Source of the DNA: Bacillus mesophilus
Lineage (GTDB): Bacteria > Bacillota > Bacilli > Bacillales > SA4
Reading direction: 5' to 3'
Assembly: GCF_011008845.1 (NCBI RefSeq)
Contig: NZ_JAAIWM010000006.1
Span: 1-64,000, forward strand
Length of the DNA: 64,000 bases
In this document: piece by piece, positions 42,137-51,408 of the stretch
How positions within the stretch are numbered: position 1 is the first letter of the stretch
How the letters are laid out: each line of letters begins with the position of its first letter
Notes under the pieces: model-generated
The model's database searches: none
The model's input: only the letters and a program-made list of their open reading frames with translations
Told to the model about the DNA's origin: nothing
Translations under genes and position numbers: made by a program

Positions 42137-42715
42137 ATGAAGAATTGGATGTGGGTTTTACTAATATTAGTAGGTTCGGTCATGGTGTATTTCTTTTGGC
42201 CTAATGAAGACCGTTTACCTGCAATGAAAAGTGTAGAGCCTTTTGAGATGGAGACGATGGAGGGCTCTACCTATGATTCTGAAAATAATAAGATTAAGTT
42301 AGTTGCTTTCTTTTACACCAATTGTCCAGATATATGTCCGTTAACCTTTGTGGACCTTAAACAGTTACAGAAGCAGCTTAAGGATAAAGATAAGTTTGGG
42401 TCTGAGGTGGAGTTTGTAACGATTACGTTGGATCCTGAGTTTGATACAACTGAAAGATTAGTTCGATATGCAGAAGCCTTTGATGTTGATTCTACAGGGT
42501 GGAAGGTAGTACGCACAAATCTTGATTACACTAATGAAATTGCTACCGATTTTCAGATGAACTTTAAAAAAGAAGACAACTTTATTACTCATGGAACTAA
42601 GATGTTCTTAGTAGATAATGATCATAAGATTCGTGCAATATACGATATGGCAAACCCTGAAGAAAAGGTTGATCTTAACCAGATTTTGGATGATCTAGAT
42701 TACCTGCTCCAGTAA
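42137..42715 (+). CDS. SCO1/SenC family copper chaperone
   Basis: Thioredoxin-fold protein that delivers copper to, or reduces, the CuA site of cytochrome c oxidase. Seen: 192 residues; one N-terminal membrane anchor (WMWVLLILVGSVMVYFFW), the copper-binding FFYTNCPDICPLT (Cys-x3-Cys, about 61-65) and the third ligand His in ITHGTKMFLV. No lipobox, so membrane-anchored by its helix, facing outside. GGGAGGGATAAG before ATG. Third gene of a three-gene run with two paralogous membrane proteins. Confidence 0.9.
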   Translation: MKNWMWVLLILVGSVMVYFFWPNEDRLPAMKSVEPFEMETMEGSTYDSENNKIKLVAFFYTNCPDICPLTFVDLKQLQKQLKDKDKFGSEVEFVTITLDPEFDTTERLVRYAEAFDVDSTGWKVVRTNLDYTNEIATDFQMNFKKEDNFITHGTKMFLVDNDHKIRAIYDMANPEEKVDLNQILDDLDYLLQ

Positions 42716-42781
42716 ATAGCATTTACTAGCTTATTTATGTTAAAATGACGGCAGTCAATCTAGCGGAAAAGGAAGTAGAAT

Positions 42782-44158
42782 ATGTCAAAAGGTACAGCAC
42801 CAATAGAAAAAAATGAAACGTATCACGTTACCTTTCATGATCTTACACATGACGGAGCAGGAGTAGCAAAGGTTGAGGGGTTTCCGATCTTTGTTGCAGG
42901 AGCACTGCCTGGTGAAACCGGAGTCATTAAAGTTGTTAAGGTCAAAAAGGGCTATGCATTCGGACGGTTAGTAGAGCTTCAACAAGAGAGTGAATACCGT
43001 GTAGAATCTGCCTGCCCAATTTATAAACAATGTGGAGGCTGTCAGCTTCAGCATATGAGCTATGAAGGCCAGCTACAAGCAAAGCATAAACAGGTTGTCG
43101 AGGTGCTTGCTCGGATTGGTCAGCTTCAGGATGTCAACGTACATCCTGTGCTTGGAATGGACGAGCCGTGGCGCTATCGAAATAAGGCTCAGGTTCCAGT
43201 AGGAGAACGTGAAGGTGGATTAGTGGCGGGCTTTTATCAGCAACGTTCACATGACATTATTAATATGGAAGAATGTCTGATCCAAGAGCAAATTAATGAT
43301 GATCTTGTTCAGGGAGCAAAGAAAATCTGTGAATTAAACGGTGTACGTGCCTATGATGAGGAGCGCCATCGTGGAAACCTTCGACATATCATGGTTCGTT
43401 ACGGACAAATGACGGGTGAGGCTATGGTTGTCCTTGTCACGAGGGAAAACAAGCTGCCTAATCAAGAGAAAATCATAGAAGAAATAAGGAAGATCTCACC
43501 CAATATAAAATCAATTGTCCAAAACGTAAATAATAAGAAGACAAATGTCATTATGGGCGATGTAACAAAAGTACTTTGGGGTGAGGAGTACATTTACGAC
43601 TATATTGGCGACATCAAATTTGCTATTTCAGCAAGGTCATTCTATCAAGTAAACCCAAAGCAAACAAAGGTGCTTTATGAACAAGCCTTGAATTATGCTG
43701 AACTTAATGGTAGTGAAACGGTGATTGATGCTTATTGTGGAATTGGAACCATCTCCTTGTTCTTAGCTCAAAGAGCTAAGCGTGTATATGGAGTTGAAAT
43801 TGTTCCCGAAGCCATTTCGGATGCGAAGCGAAATGCGAAAATCAATGGAATGGAAAATGTGGATTTTGCCGTTGGGGAAGCAGAGAAAGTCATTCCTTGG
43901 TGGTATGCACAAGGAATTCGGGCAGATGTATTAGTGGTGGATCCTCCTCGTAAGGGCTGTGATGATGCCTTATTACAGACGATTATAGAGATGAAGCCTA
44001 AGAGAGTTGTATATGTATCCTGTAACCCTGCAACGCTTGCTCGTGATTTAAGAGTGTTGGAGGATGGTGGGTTTAAAACAATTGAAGTACAGCCCGTTGA
44101 TATGTTTCCTCATACAACTCATGTGGAGTGTGTGGCGCAGATTATATTAAAAGTTTAG
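42782..44158 (+). CDS. rlmCD: 23S rRNA (uracil-5-)-methyltransferase RlmCD
   Basis: SAM-dependent methylation of 23S rRNA uridines (U747 and U1939 in B. subtilis). Seen: 458 residues; TRAM domain near the N-terminus ([20 protein letters not shown]), a four-Cys iron-sulfur motif ([17 protein letters not shown]), [14 protein letters not shown] (SAM motif I), [12 protein letters not shown] and the catalytic-Cys motif [21 protein letters not shown] before ATG. Sits after dgkB as yefA does in B. subtilis. Confidence 0.94.
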   Translation: MSKGTAPIEKNETYHVTFHDLTHDGAGVAKVEGFPIFVAGALPGETGVIKVVKVKKGYAFGRLVELQQESEYRVESACPIYKQCGGCQLQHMSYEGQLQAKHKQVVEVLARIGQLQDVNVHPVLGMDEPWRYRNKAQVPVGEREGGLVAGFYQQRSHDIINMEECLIQEQINDDLVQGAKKICELNGVRAYDEERHRGNLRHIMVRYGQMTGEAMVVLVTRENKLPNQEKIIEEIRKISPNIKSIVQNVNNKKTNVIMGDVTKVLWGEEYIYDYIGDIKFAISARSFYQVNPKQTKVLYEQALNYAELNGSETVIDAYCGIGTISLFLAQRAKRVYGVEIVPEAISDAKRNAKINGMENVDFAVGEAEKVIPWWYAQGIRADVLVVDPPRKGCDDALLQTIIEMKPKRVVYVSCNPATLARDLRVLEDGGFKTIEVQPVDMFPHTTHVECVAQIILKV

Positions 44159-44213
44159 TTCAATAAACTCTGCATGAGTAAAAGAGATAAATTTCATAAA
44201 TATAGATATAAAA

Positions 44214-44260
44214 TCGAAGGTCTCCAGACAATCCTGGAAATGGCCCTCGGTTTTTTTTTT
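44214..44260 (+). terminator. Terminator after rlmCD
   Basis: An imperfect hairpin centred on CCAG/CTGG with outer CGAAGG/CCCTCG pairing, followed by ten T residues. Confidence 0.65.
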
Positions 44261-44369
44261 ATTAATAAAAGGTTATATTTTAAGTGAGGTAAATACGTGT
44301 GTGGTCATCTGCAGATGCTTTAACTTTGTGGTTTAATCTACTTTGATACGTAATGTTAACTTTTTTTGA

Positions 44370-44576
44370 AACGAGATATATTTTCCACTTGTTATCTTAA
44401 GTGACCGTGATATGGCGACATTGCAATTGGTTCAATATATCTTTCAATCACAATTTAGTAAAGACTATAACTTAGCATTTGCTTCCTATCTAATGGCTTT
44501 AGCGCCAATGATTGTCGTGTACATCTTTGCGCAAAAAGGGGTCATTAGTGGTGTTATGAAAGGGTCCATTAAGTAA
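44370..44576 (+). pseudogene. C-terminal remnant of a sugar ABC permease (MalG type)
   Basis: In one frame the DNA reads FPLVILSDRDMATLQLVQYI, then a hydrophobic stretch AFASYLMALAPMIVVYIFAQ and the ending GVISGVMKGSIK before TAA. This is the typical last 65 residues of a MalG/CUT1-family carbohydrate permease. A TGA directly upstream (44367-44369) and the lack of any matching sequence before it show that the rest is gone. It lies 74 nt before an intact alpha-glucosidase gene, as the 3' end of a maltodextrin/sugar transport operon would. Confidence 0.8.
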
Positions 44577-44650
44577 GAAGCTAAACTTTTTAAGGGTAGT
44601 GATCATTCTACTTGCCCTCTAATCAAAATGATCGTGTAGGAGTGTGTCTT

Positions 44651-46333
44651 ATGAAAAAAACTTGGTGGAAAGAAAGTGTTGTATATCAAATCTATCCTCG
44701 TAGTTTTAATGATACAAATGGTGACGGTATCGGAGATTTAAAAGGAATTACAGAAAAGCTTGATTATCTAAAAGACTTAGGTGTTAATGTCATTTGGTTA
44801 TCTCCAGTATATAAATCACCTAATGATGATAATGGTTATGATATCAGTGATTATCAAGATATTATGGATGAGTTTGGAACAATAGAGGACTGGGAAGAAC
44901 TTCTTGCAGAAATGCATAAGCGTGGCTTGAAGTTAATCATGGATTTAGTAGTAAATCATTCATCAGATGAGCATGCGTGGTTTGTTGAATCTAAAAAGTC
45001 AAAGGATAATCCTTATAGGGATTATTATATTTGGAGACCTGGTAAAGACGGAAAAGAACCAAATAACTGGGAATCTGCTTTTAGCGGTTCAGCATGGCAA
45101 TATGATGAACAAACAGATGAGTATTTCTTACATCTGTTTAGTAAGAAACAACCTGATTTAAACTGGGAGAATCCAAAGGTACGCCAAGAAGTGTACAATA
45201 TGATGTCTTGGTGGCTGGATAAAGGCATTGATGGCTTCCGAATGGATGTAATTAATTTTATTTCCAAGGTACCAGGGTTGCCGGATGCACCTAACCCAGA
45301 AGGTAAGCGATATGTTGGTGGCGGTGAATATTTTATAAATGGACCACGCATTCATGAATTCTTGCATGAAATGAACAAAGAGGTTTTATCAAAATATGAT
45401 GTGCTCACGGTAGGTGAAATGCCTGGTGCTAAGGTTGAGGATGCGCAGCTTTATACAGGTGATGACCGTGAAGAGCTAAATATGGTGTTTACCTTTGAGC
45501 ATGTAGACCTTGATTCAGGACCAAATGGAAAATGGGACCTAAAACCACTTAACTTGGTTGATTTAAAAGAAAATGTTACTAAATGGCAAAAAGGTCTCCA
45601 TGAAGCTGGTTGGAATAGCTTATATTTAAACAACCATGATCAACCTCGTATGGTTTCAAGGTTTGGTAATGACAAAGAATACCGAGTAGAATCTGCTAAA
45701 ATGTTAGCCACCTTCCTACATATGCTTCAAGGTACTCCATATGTATATCAAGGTGAAGAAATTGGAATGACAAATATCCGATTTGAATCAATTGATGAAT
45801 ACAAAGATATAGAAATTTTGAATATGTACAAAGAGAAAGTCATTGAGGGTAATGAAGATCATGATAAAGTGATGGAGTCGATCTATGTAAAGGGTCGTGA
45901 CAATGCGAGAACCCCTGTCCAATGGGATGACAGCGAGCATGCAGGATTTACAACTGGTGAGCCATGGCTCACAGTAAATCCAAACTACAAAGAAATTAAC
46001 GCTAAAAAAGCTGTTGCTGATCCAAATTCAGTGTACAACTATTATAAAGAATTGATTCGTCTACGAAAAAATCATGAAATCATCGTGTATGGTGAATATG
46101 ATTTAATCCTAGAAGATCATCCACAAATTTATTCTTATACAAGATCTTATAACGGTGAAAAATTGCTTGTTATCACAAACTTTAGTGATAAAGAGGTAGC
46201 TTTTGAAAATCCAGAAATTGTTCAGTTTAATGCTGAAGAAGTGTTGATTAGTAATTATGAGGTCGATTTCAGTAAAGATGTTTCATCTTTAACGTTGCGC
46301 CCTTATGAGGCAAGAGTTTATAGAGGTAATTAG
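44651..46333 (+). CDS. malL: Alpha-glucosidase/oligo-1,6-glucosidase (GH13)
   Basis: Hydrolyses maltose or isomalto-oligosaccharides in the cytoplasm. Seen: 560 residues; KTWWKESVVYQIYPRSFNDT start, DLVVNHSSDEHAWF, nucleophile Asp in GIDGFRMDVINF, acid/base Glu in TVGEMPGA, and LNNHDQPRMVSRFG (third Asp). This is the GH13_31 layout (MalL, TreA-like). ATG 44651 is set by TAGGAGTG upstream; an in-frame start at 44612 lies before that site. It stands alone behind the remnant of a sugar permease, so its transporter has apparently been lost here or lies elsewhere. Confidence 0.93.
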   Translation: MKKTWWKESVVYQIYPRSFNDTNGDGIGDLKGITEKLDYLKDLGVNVIWLSPVYKSPNDDNGYDISDYQDIMDEFGTIEDWEELLAEMHKRGLKLIMDLVVNHSSDEHAWFVESKKSKDNPYRDYYIWRPGKDGKEPNNWESAFSGSAWQYDEQTDEYFLHLFSKKQPDLNWENPKVRQEVYNMMSWWLDKGIDGFRMDVINFISKVPGLPDAPNPEGKRYVGGGEYFINGPRIHEFLHEMNKEVLSKYDVLTVGEMPGAKVEDAQLYTGDDREELNMVFTFEHVDLDSGPNGKWDLKPLNLVDLKENVTKWQKGLHEAGWNSLYLNNHDQPRMVSRFGNDKEYRVESAKMLATFLHMLQGTPYVYQGEEIGMTNIRFESIDEYKDIEILNMYKEKVIEGNEDHDKVMESIYVKGRDNARTPVQWDDSEHAGFTTGEPWLTVNPNYKEINAKKAVADPNSVYNYYKELIRLRKNHEIIVYGEYDLILEDHPQIYSYTRSYNGEKLLVITNFSDKEVAFENPEIVQFNAEEVLISNYEVDFSKDVSSLTLRPYEARVYRGN

Positions 46334-46367
46334 TCTGAGAAATCCCTAAAATAAATGTTTTCTAAAA

Positions 46368-46428
46368 GCATAAGAAGAACTATCTCAGAAAAAGGGTTAA
46401 AATACGACTGAGATGGTTCTTTTTATGC
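46368..46428. other. Long 21-bp stem-loop after malL
   Basis: GCATAAGAAGAACTATCTCAG pairs along its full length with 46408-46428 (two G-T pairs) around a 19-nt loop. No T run follows, so it may be an mRNA-stabilising 3' structure or the remnant of a mobile palindromic element. Confidence 0.6.
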
Positions 46429-46515
46429 TGTAATTATAGTCCTCTTACTGATGTATTTTAAAGACTCGCTATATTCACCTGAGTTAGCCTTGATTTCCTT
46501 AACTGTGGTGTATAT

Positions 46516-46860
46516 ATGGATCAGTCATTAAAAGATAACAAAAAAATGGACGGTAATAGCAATAATGAACAGTTAGAAACATATATCGTTTCCAAAATAC
46601 CGGTAAAAGTATAACAACTAATGAGGGACTAAAGGTTGCGGATAATCATGCAACTTTAAAGGCTGGTGCAAGGGGGCCAGTTTTGATGTAGGACTTTCAC
46701 TTTTTCCAAAAACAGATGCATTTTGACACGGAACGGATCCCAGAAAGGGTAGTTCATGCAAGAGGACCTGGAGCACACGGTGCATTCAATTATATAAATC
46801 TATGAAAAAATATACAAAAGAAGAACAATTGTATCACCCCCAAGTAGTTCGTTCACACTC
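46516..46860 (+). pseudogene. Degenerate fragment of a KatE-type catalase
   Basis: Starts MDQSLKDNKKMDGNSNNEQL, frameshifts near 46585, and continues in another frame as TTNEGLKVADNHATLKAGAR. After GPVLM it hits TAG where KatE has Glu. The frame goes on as [20 protein letters not shown] and [15 protein letters not shown], the conserved catalase N-terminal region holding the catalytic His. A further frameshift leads to MKKYTKEEQ, after which similarity fades. At least two frameshifts and one stop show it is dead, and about 600 residues are missing. The rest of the 46334-47015 gap holds no other gene that I can support. Confidence 0.85.
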
Positions 46861-47015
46861 TATATCAGAAACCTACTTTGTATTACTACTTGCAGGTAAA
46901 GTGTCTAACGAAGGTTATTCTTTGGTAATTTACTTAGATATAGTTTTAACTGCTGTCCTTCCCGAATAAACTATTCATAGCATACTTCATTTCATTCAAG
47001 AATGGAGGTGACACT

Positions 47016-47726
47016 ATGTTTTCGGTTACAGAGATGCGCACGTTTGAATTATTTTCGATTCAGCACATTGCAGCATTTTTGTTTTTTGTGCTTGTCTCTT
47101 TTTGCCTCATTTACTTTAGACGGACACTAAAGCCACATCAGTCCTTCATTAAGTGGACGCTATTCAGCATTCTGGTATTGAGTGAGGTATCAGCTCAAAT
47201 TTGGGTATTGGCAACCGGTCAATGGGAGCTAGGGAGTTTACCGTTACACCTTTGTTCCATTAGTACTTTTATCTCCATCTATCTATTTTTAAAGCCTAGT
47301 AAAAAAGCATTTTACTTGTTGTACTTTACTGGAATGATTCCTGCCATTTTAAGTATAGTTACGCCTGAATTATTTTATCAGTTTCCTCATTATCGTTTTT
47401 TAAAATATTTCCTACACCATTCTGCTATTACGTGGTCTGTATTATTCTTCCTCGTTTATGAAGGTTATCGAGTTCCAAAGAAAGCAATTTGGACCGGCTT
47501 CTTACTACTTAATATCATATCCATTCCGATCTTTTTCATTAATCTCCTTCTAGACACTAATTTCTTCTACTTGGCGAAACCAACCGAATCCCAAACGATC
47601 CTATCCTTTTTCGGCTCAGGCATTATGTATTATATTAATCTTGAAATTGCAGCATTAATTGTTTTTATTATCACGTATCTTCCAATGGGGCTGTTGTTGA
47701 AAAAGGAGAAAAACACAGACATGTAA
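47016..47726 (+). CDS. YwaF-type TIGR02206 membrane protein
   Basis: Seen: 236 residues with six to seven transmembrane helices; ELFSIQHIAAFLFFVLVSF near the start, the signature LPLHLCSISTFISIYLFL (His-Leu-Cys, about 76-94), and KYFLHHSAITWSVLFFLVYE. Family knowledge: the TMEM164/YwaF family, with the conserved Cys acting in acyl transfer in the eukaryotic members; bacterial role unknown. ATG with AATGGAGGTGACACT upstream. Monocistronic with its own terminator. Confidence 0.82.
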   Translation: MFSVTEMRTFELFSIQHIAAFLFFVLVSFCLIYFRRTLKPHQSFIKWTLFSILVLSEVSAQIWVLATGQWELGSLPLHLCSISTFISIYLFLKPSKKAFYLLYFTGMIPAILSIVTPELFYQFPHYRFLKYFLHHSAITWSVLFFLVYEGYRVPKKAIWTGFLLLNIISIPIFFINLLLDTNFFYLAKPTESQTILSFFGSGIMYYINLEIAALIVFIITYLPMGLLLKKEKNTDM

Positions 47727-47754
47727 ATTTAAAAATATGGAGTAGGACACGAAA

Positions 47755-47786
47755 AAAACAGAAACCTTTTAGGGGTTTCTGTTTTC
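47755..47786 (+). terminator. Terminator after the YwaF-type gene
   Basis: A 12-bp stem AAAACAGAAACC/GGTTTCTGTTTT, loop TTTTAGG. Confidence 0.88.
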
Positions 47787-47875
47787 TTTCATTATCTTAA
47801 ATTAATAAACTTTCACATTCTTATAAGTAAACTTGCTATTAAATCTATTGAAGTTAAGAACCACGGAAGGTGCTT

Positions 47876-48793
47876 TTACATAAAATCAAAAAAGTATCTG
47901 ATTACATGAAAAAACAATGGAGCAGTATATGTTAAACTATCAACGCGACTTAAGTAACTTTCCTTTAACGTAGTAGCTTTTGTGGTCTCTCCAAGTAATA
48001 GGTCTCGTTTTAACACGGAGATGGTAAGTGCTCCAAAGAATCCTCCAAAAGCAATTAGTAACCCTGAGATGATTCCAAACGTAACATCGAATGGAGTTAA
48101 GTATGGGAAAATCAAATAGGCAACAGTTGTTGTTATGATTGTTGCACCAACAAAACCTTCCCAGGAAATATGAGGGTTGGCGGTTGGAATCACTTTTTTC
48201 TTACCCAAATATAGTGAGATTAGAAAATGTACAGCATCATTCAGCTGTGTTAATAAAACTAAAAATAGTACCAGATTTGCCCCATAAACGGGGGATGCAA
48301 ACTGGAAGTAGGCTAGGTGACTTAAACCAAAGACCATGAGCATTAATCCCCATTGGGTAGAACTGACCGATCGCAAAAAACCAACTGTTCCCTTGTTACC
48401 TAATATTCGGGGTAGTGGTAAAAATAAGAATACATAAATGGGGATAAAGACAATAAACATTCCATACCATTCAATATAAATCCAGTAAAATTGAATGGGG
48501 ATAGACAAATAGGCCCACAGAAATGCTCGGCGATCAACCTTTCTTGTTTTCATCATAGAATAGTATTCTTTAAGAGCGAAGAAACAAAGAATCATTAAGG
48601 ACAATAAAGAAACCACTGGATTAAATAACGTCGCAAACATAAAAATCAAAAACATTCCCCACCATGTTTTTACACGAATGGAGAGAGAAGAGAAATCTTT
48701 GCTTGGTTGAGTCCTCTTCATGATTAAAACTAATAAGCTAATAGCTAGTAAGCTACTAAATATAACTAATTGTGTCCAGAGTGTACTATTCAA
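47876..48793 (-). CDS. CdsA-like phosphatidate cytidylyltransferase family protein
   Basis: Seen: 305 residues, eight or so transmembrane helices; the conserved C-terminal region reads HISWEGFVGATIITT, then ALTISVLKRDLLLGETTKAT and SYLSRVDSLTYTAPLFFH. The S.KRD and R.DS positions match the CDP-DAG synthase signature, but the usual K-D-x-x-x-x-x-P-G-H-G-G stretch is changed. It is therefore a divergent paralogue, perhaps not a true CdsA. Family knowledge: CTP plus phosphatidate to CDP-diacylglycerol. Start TTG 48793 (GAGGG very close, so the start is uncertain). It stands alone, divergent from the next gene. Confidence 0.78.
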   Translation of the reverse strand: MNSTLWTQLVIFSSLLAISLLVLIMKRTQPSKDFSSLSIRVKTWWGMFLIFMFATLFNPVVSLLSLMILCFFALKEYYSMMKTRKVDRRAFLWAYLSIPIQFYWIYIEWYGMFIVFIPIYVFLFLPLPRILGNKGTVGFLRSVSSTQWGLMLMVFGLSHLAYFQFASPVYGANLVLFLVLLTQLNDAVHFLISLYLGKKKVIPTANPHISWEGFVGATIITTTVAYLIFPYLTPFDVTFGIISGLLIAFGGFFGALTISVLKRDLLLGETTKATTLKESYLSRVDSLTYTAPLFFHVIRYFFDFM

Positions 48794-48881
48794 ACCCTCA
48801 CCAACTTTTTGTCTATATTTTTTAAGGTTTCATGTATAATTTACTATAGGATAAAAATGTAAATAATAAAAGAGGGATAGC

Positions 48882-49433
48882 ATGGAAAAGAATCAAAGTG
48901 TATATATTATGCTTTCCGATACGGGTACTTTGTTTACAAAATCGATAAAGAAATACACAAAGGCTCCTTACAATCACGCCTCGATTTCCTTTGATCCAGA
49001 CTTACAAGAGTTATATAGCTTCGGAAGGAAAAATCCTAGCAATCCTATTAATGGTGGATTTGTAAGGGAGGACATTTTTAAGGGAACTTACAGCAAATAT
49101 CCAGAAACAACTTGCGTCATCTACAGGTTAGATGTATCGGATCGAGATATTATAAAGATGAAGCGAGTGTTAAGTGTATTCAAAAAAAATCAAAGTAAAT
49201 TTCTATATAACATACTTGGTGTCATAGGGGTTTCCTTAAATGAACCAGTTGAGTTTAGCAATTCATATTTTTGTTCACAATTTGTTGCAGAAATTTTACA
49301 TCGCTCAGGGATCAGGCTGTGGGATAAACTCCCTGTCCTAATTACGCCTGATGATTTCCGGAATAATTCTAGGCTGCATCAAGTATATGAGGGTAAATTA
49401 TTTGATTATGAACCAATCAAGAAACGTTTGTAA
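48882..49433 (+). CDS. Permuted NlpC/P60-like (YiiX/C92-type) hydrolase
   Basis: Seen: 183 residues; SVYIMLSDTGTLFTKSIKKY start, the catalytic-His strand APYNHASISFDPDLQ (His about 32), and the catalytic Cys in NSYFCSQFVAEILHRSG (about 131). His before Cys is the permuted order of the YiiX/YebB branch of the NlpC/P60 superfamily. Such proteins cleave amide or lipid ester bonds; the substrate is unknown. No signal peptide. ATG with AGAGGG upstream; ATGTATAAT about 50 nt upstream can be the -10. Confidence 0.8.
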   Translation: MEKNQSVYIMLSDTGTLFTKSIKKYTKAPYNHASISFDPDLQELYSFGRKNPSNPINGGFVREDIFKGTYSKYPETTCVIYRLDVSDRDIIKMKRVLSVFKKNQSKFLYNILGVIGVSLNEPVEFSNSYFCSQFVAEILHRSGIRLWDKLPVLITPDDFRNNSRLHQVYEGKLFDYEPIKKRL

Positions 49434-49583
49434 CTCTAAGGATCAAGTTTAAAATTGGGACTGTTTTTATGCTTCTTAGGTTGAAGTATAGAACCTTCCT
49501 AATTTTTTTTTGTGAAATTTAGGCCAATGTCATGTGTTATTAGTCTAATAGGTGAGAGGCATAACAAGAGAGGGTGAAAATAA

Positions 49584-50099
49584 ATGTTGAAATTAGTAAA
49601 GAAGGCTCAACAAGGTGACGATCAAGCATTTTTAAAGCTTTTTCAGCAATATGAAGAAGATATATACAGGATGGCCTATGTCTATGTGAAAAATGAAGGA
49701 GATGCCCTAGACGTGGTTCAGGAAGTGGCATATCGCTCCTTTAAAAAGATTGGTACCTTACAAAAGCCTGAATACTTTAAGTCATGGCTAGTGAAAATTG
49801 CCATTACTTGTTCCATAGATTTAATTAAGAAAAATAACAAGGTTGTTCAACTAAATCCTGAGTTTGAAGAGTACATAGGAGTAGAAGACCAGGATGTCTC
49901 TCTTTCTATAACACTACACGAGGTAATGAATCAGTTGAACGCGGAAGAAAAAAGTATCGTTCTTTTAAAGTATTACGAAGGTTATTCGTTTAAGGAGATT
50001 TCTAATTCACTAGAGATGCCCTTGGGAACCACTAAATCTATTTTATACCGTGCATTAGGAAAGCTTCGAACTAAACTTAAGGAGGCTGAAATACAATGA
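49584..50099 (+). CDS. ECF sigma factor
   Basis: Seen: 171 residues; region 2 with FLKLFQQYEEDIYRMAYVYV and DALDVVQEVAYRSFKKIGTL (about 18-62), and region 4 with LNAEEKSIVLLKYYEGYSFK and EISNSLEMPLGTTKSILYRA (about 115-158). No region 3, hence ECF type, closest in feel to SigV/YlaC-like small Bacillus sigmas. ATG with GAGAGGGTGAAAATAA upstream. The stop overlaps the start of the next gene (ATGA), the usual sigma/anti-sigma coupling. No clear self-recognised promoter could be picked out. Confidence 0.92.
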   Translation: MLKLVKKAQQGDDQAFLKLFQQYEEDIYRMAYVYVKNEGDALDVVQEVAYRSFKKIGTLQKPEYFKSWLVKIAITCSIDLIKKNNKVVQLNPEFEEYIGVEDQDVSLSITLHEVMNQLNAEEKSIVLLKYYEGYSFKEISNSLEMPLGTTKSILYRALGKLRTKLKEAEIQ

Positions 50100-51217
50100 G
50101 TCAATTAAAGAAGGAATTACAGCAAATTAACATTCCCAAGGATTTACATAAAAGGTCGATGATGGGCGTTCAAAAGGCGAAGGCAGAACAAAGTGGTGGG
50201 TCTGTACCACGTATCAAAAAGCATAGCATTTTCAAGAGAGTATCAGTTGCAGCAGCAGTATGCATGATATCCGTTTCGTTACTAAGCTTTACACCCGCAT
50301 TAGCAGCTATACAGGAAATGTATGATAAAATCTTTTCTAGTAATCATATTGATGACAAAGGGTTACAGGCAGTGTTGGAAGAAGGACATGGGCAAGCCAT
50401 TAACCAGACATTTTATGATGAAGAAAATGACATTACTGTAGAATTCCAGAGTATCTTAACGGATTCTAAAGAAACAAAGCTGTTAGTGATTTATCAAAGT
50501 GAGAAAACCGACTTAGAAAACTATTCCCTCGATATATTTGAAGGGCATACCGAAGTTTATGTAGTTGATGAAATGGGCCAGGAAAAGAAACTGAATCATG
50601 TCGGCTGGGGTAGCAGATATTATGATAAGAAAGAAAATAAAGTGGCCCAAGCCTTAGCGTTTGATTCTATTAAGGAATTTGAAGGTCAGAACATTATGTT
50701 AGAAATGCGTAACTTGACTGAATATGATCACAGTAATAAAGGTGATATTCCTTGGATTAAAGTAGAGACAACATGGCCTCTAACCTTTAATCTTACTAAC
50801 TCTTATATTGCTGAAAGAGAAACCATTGAGTTAAATAAACAATTTACGTTTGAAAATGAAACTTATACGATCAAGCAAGTAGAGTTTTCTGCGTTTGATA
50901 CAAGAGTTGTTATTACTGGAACAGATACAGGACCTTACATCGAAGAACGTTCTGGGGAAAAATTTGATGTAATGAGTAAATTAGAGGAGCAATTCTTAAA
51001 CGCAAAAAAGTTTGAAAAAGGTTACGGGCACATTGTAGATGAATCAAAATCTGGTGTCTTTTTAAGAGCTAGTGGTGAAAAAATAGAGCCGATCTTTAAC
51101 AAGAATGAACTGCCAGGTCCACTTGGTGAATATGTAATGGTATTTGCTCCTGTTAAGGATAGCAAAAATACGATGCTTGAAGTGGGAGAGGACTTAAAAA
51201 TATTGTTAACTGAATAG
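50096..51217 (+). CDS. DUF4179-type membrane protein, putative anti-sigma factor
   Basis: Seen: 373 residues; a cytoplasmic N-terminal part of about 45 residues (LKKELQQINIPKDLHKRSMM), one membrane helix (VSVAAAVCMISVSLLSFTPA, about 47-67) and a large outer domain rich in beta strands. This is the layout of DUF4179/DUF5643 proteins that follow ECF sigma genes. The N-terminal part would hold the sigma factor; the outer domain would sense an envelope signal. ATGA overlap with the sigma gene, with AAGGAGG upstream. Function is inferred from position and layout. Confidence 0.82.
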   Translation: MSQLKKELQQINIPKDLHKRSMMGVQKAKAEQSGGSVPRIKKHSIFKRVSVAAAVCMISVSLLSFTPALAAIQEMYDKIFSSNHIDDKGLQAVLEEGHGQAINQTFYDEENDITVEFQSILTDSKETKLLVIYQSEKTDLENYSLDIFEGHTEVYVVDEMGQEKKLNHVGWGSRYYDKKENKVAQALAFDSIKEFEGQNIMLEMRNLTEYDHSNKGDIPWIKVETTWPLTFNLTNSYIAERETIELNKQFTFENETYTIKQVEFSAFDTRVVITGTDTGPYIEERSGEKFDVMSKLEEQFLNAKKFEKGYGHIVDESKSGVFLRASGEKIEPIFNKNELPGPLGEYVMVFAPVKDSKNTMLEVGEDLKILLTE

Positions 51218-51220
51218 GAG

Positions 51221-51249
51221 AGTCTTCCCTTTTTATGGGAGACTTTTTA
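51221..51249 (+). terminator. Terminator of the sigma operon
   Basis: Stem AGTCTTCCC/GGGAGACT with one bulged T, loop TTTTTAT, then TTTTT. Confidence 0.82.
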
Positions 51250-51361
51250 TCTAGGTAAATATCTTTTCATTAGTTGTTAAGGTTTTAGCCTGTTTAGTTA
51301 TTGTTAGCATACATTTGGACGGATGCTAGTCACTCGATAGAAACTTTAGGTGGTAAAACAG

Positions 51362-51404
51362 AAAAGACGTCTCATTTGCTGTTAAGCAAAACGAAACGTC
51401 TTTT
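51362..51404 (-). terminator. Terminator of the S9 peptidase gene
   Basis: Outer stem AAAAGACGT/ACGTCTTTT with an inner TTTGCT/AGCAAA hairpin. On the minus strand it lies just past the stop codon; T runs on both sides make it bidirectional. Confidence 0.8.
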
Positions 51405-51408
51405 TTGT

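Noticed and set aside
46803..46968. Small ORF starting MKKYTKEEQ after the catalase remnant
   Set aside because: Its start matches the continuation of the catalase sequence after a frameshift (the segment following the FNY motif), so it is part of the pseudogene.
49501..49583. ECF-type promoter (TGAAAT ... GTGT) before the sigma gene
   Set aside because: The -35 is only partly like TGAAAC and no CGTC-like -10 is present at 15-17 nt; not convincing.
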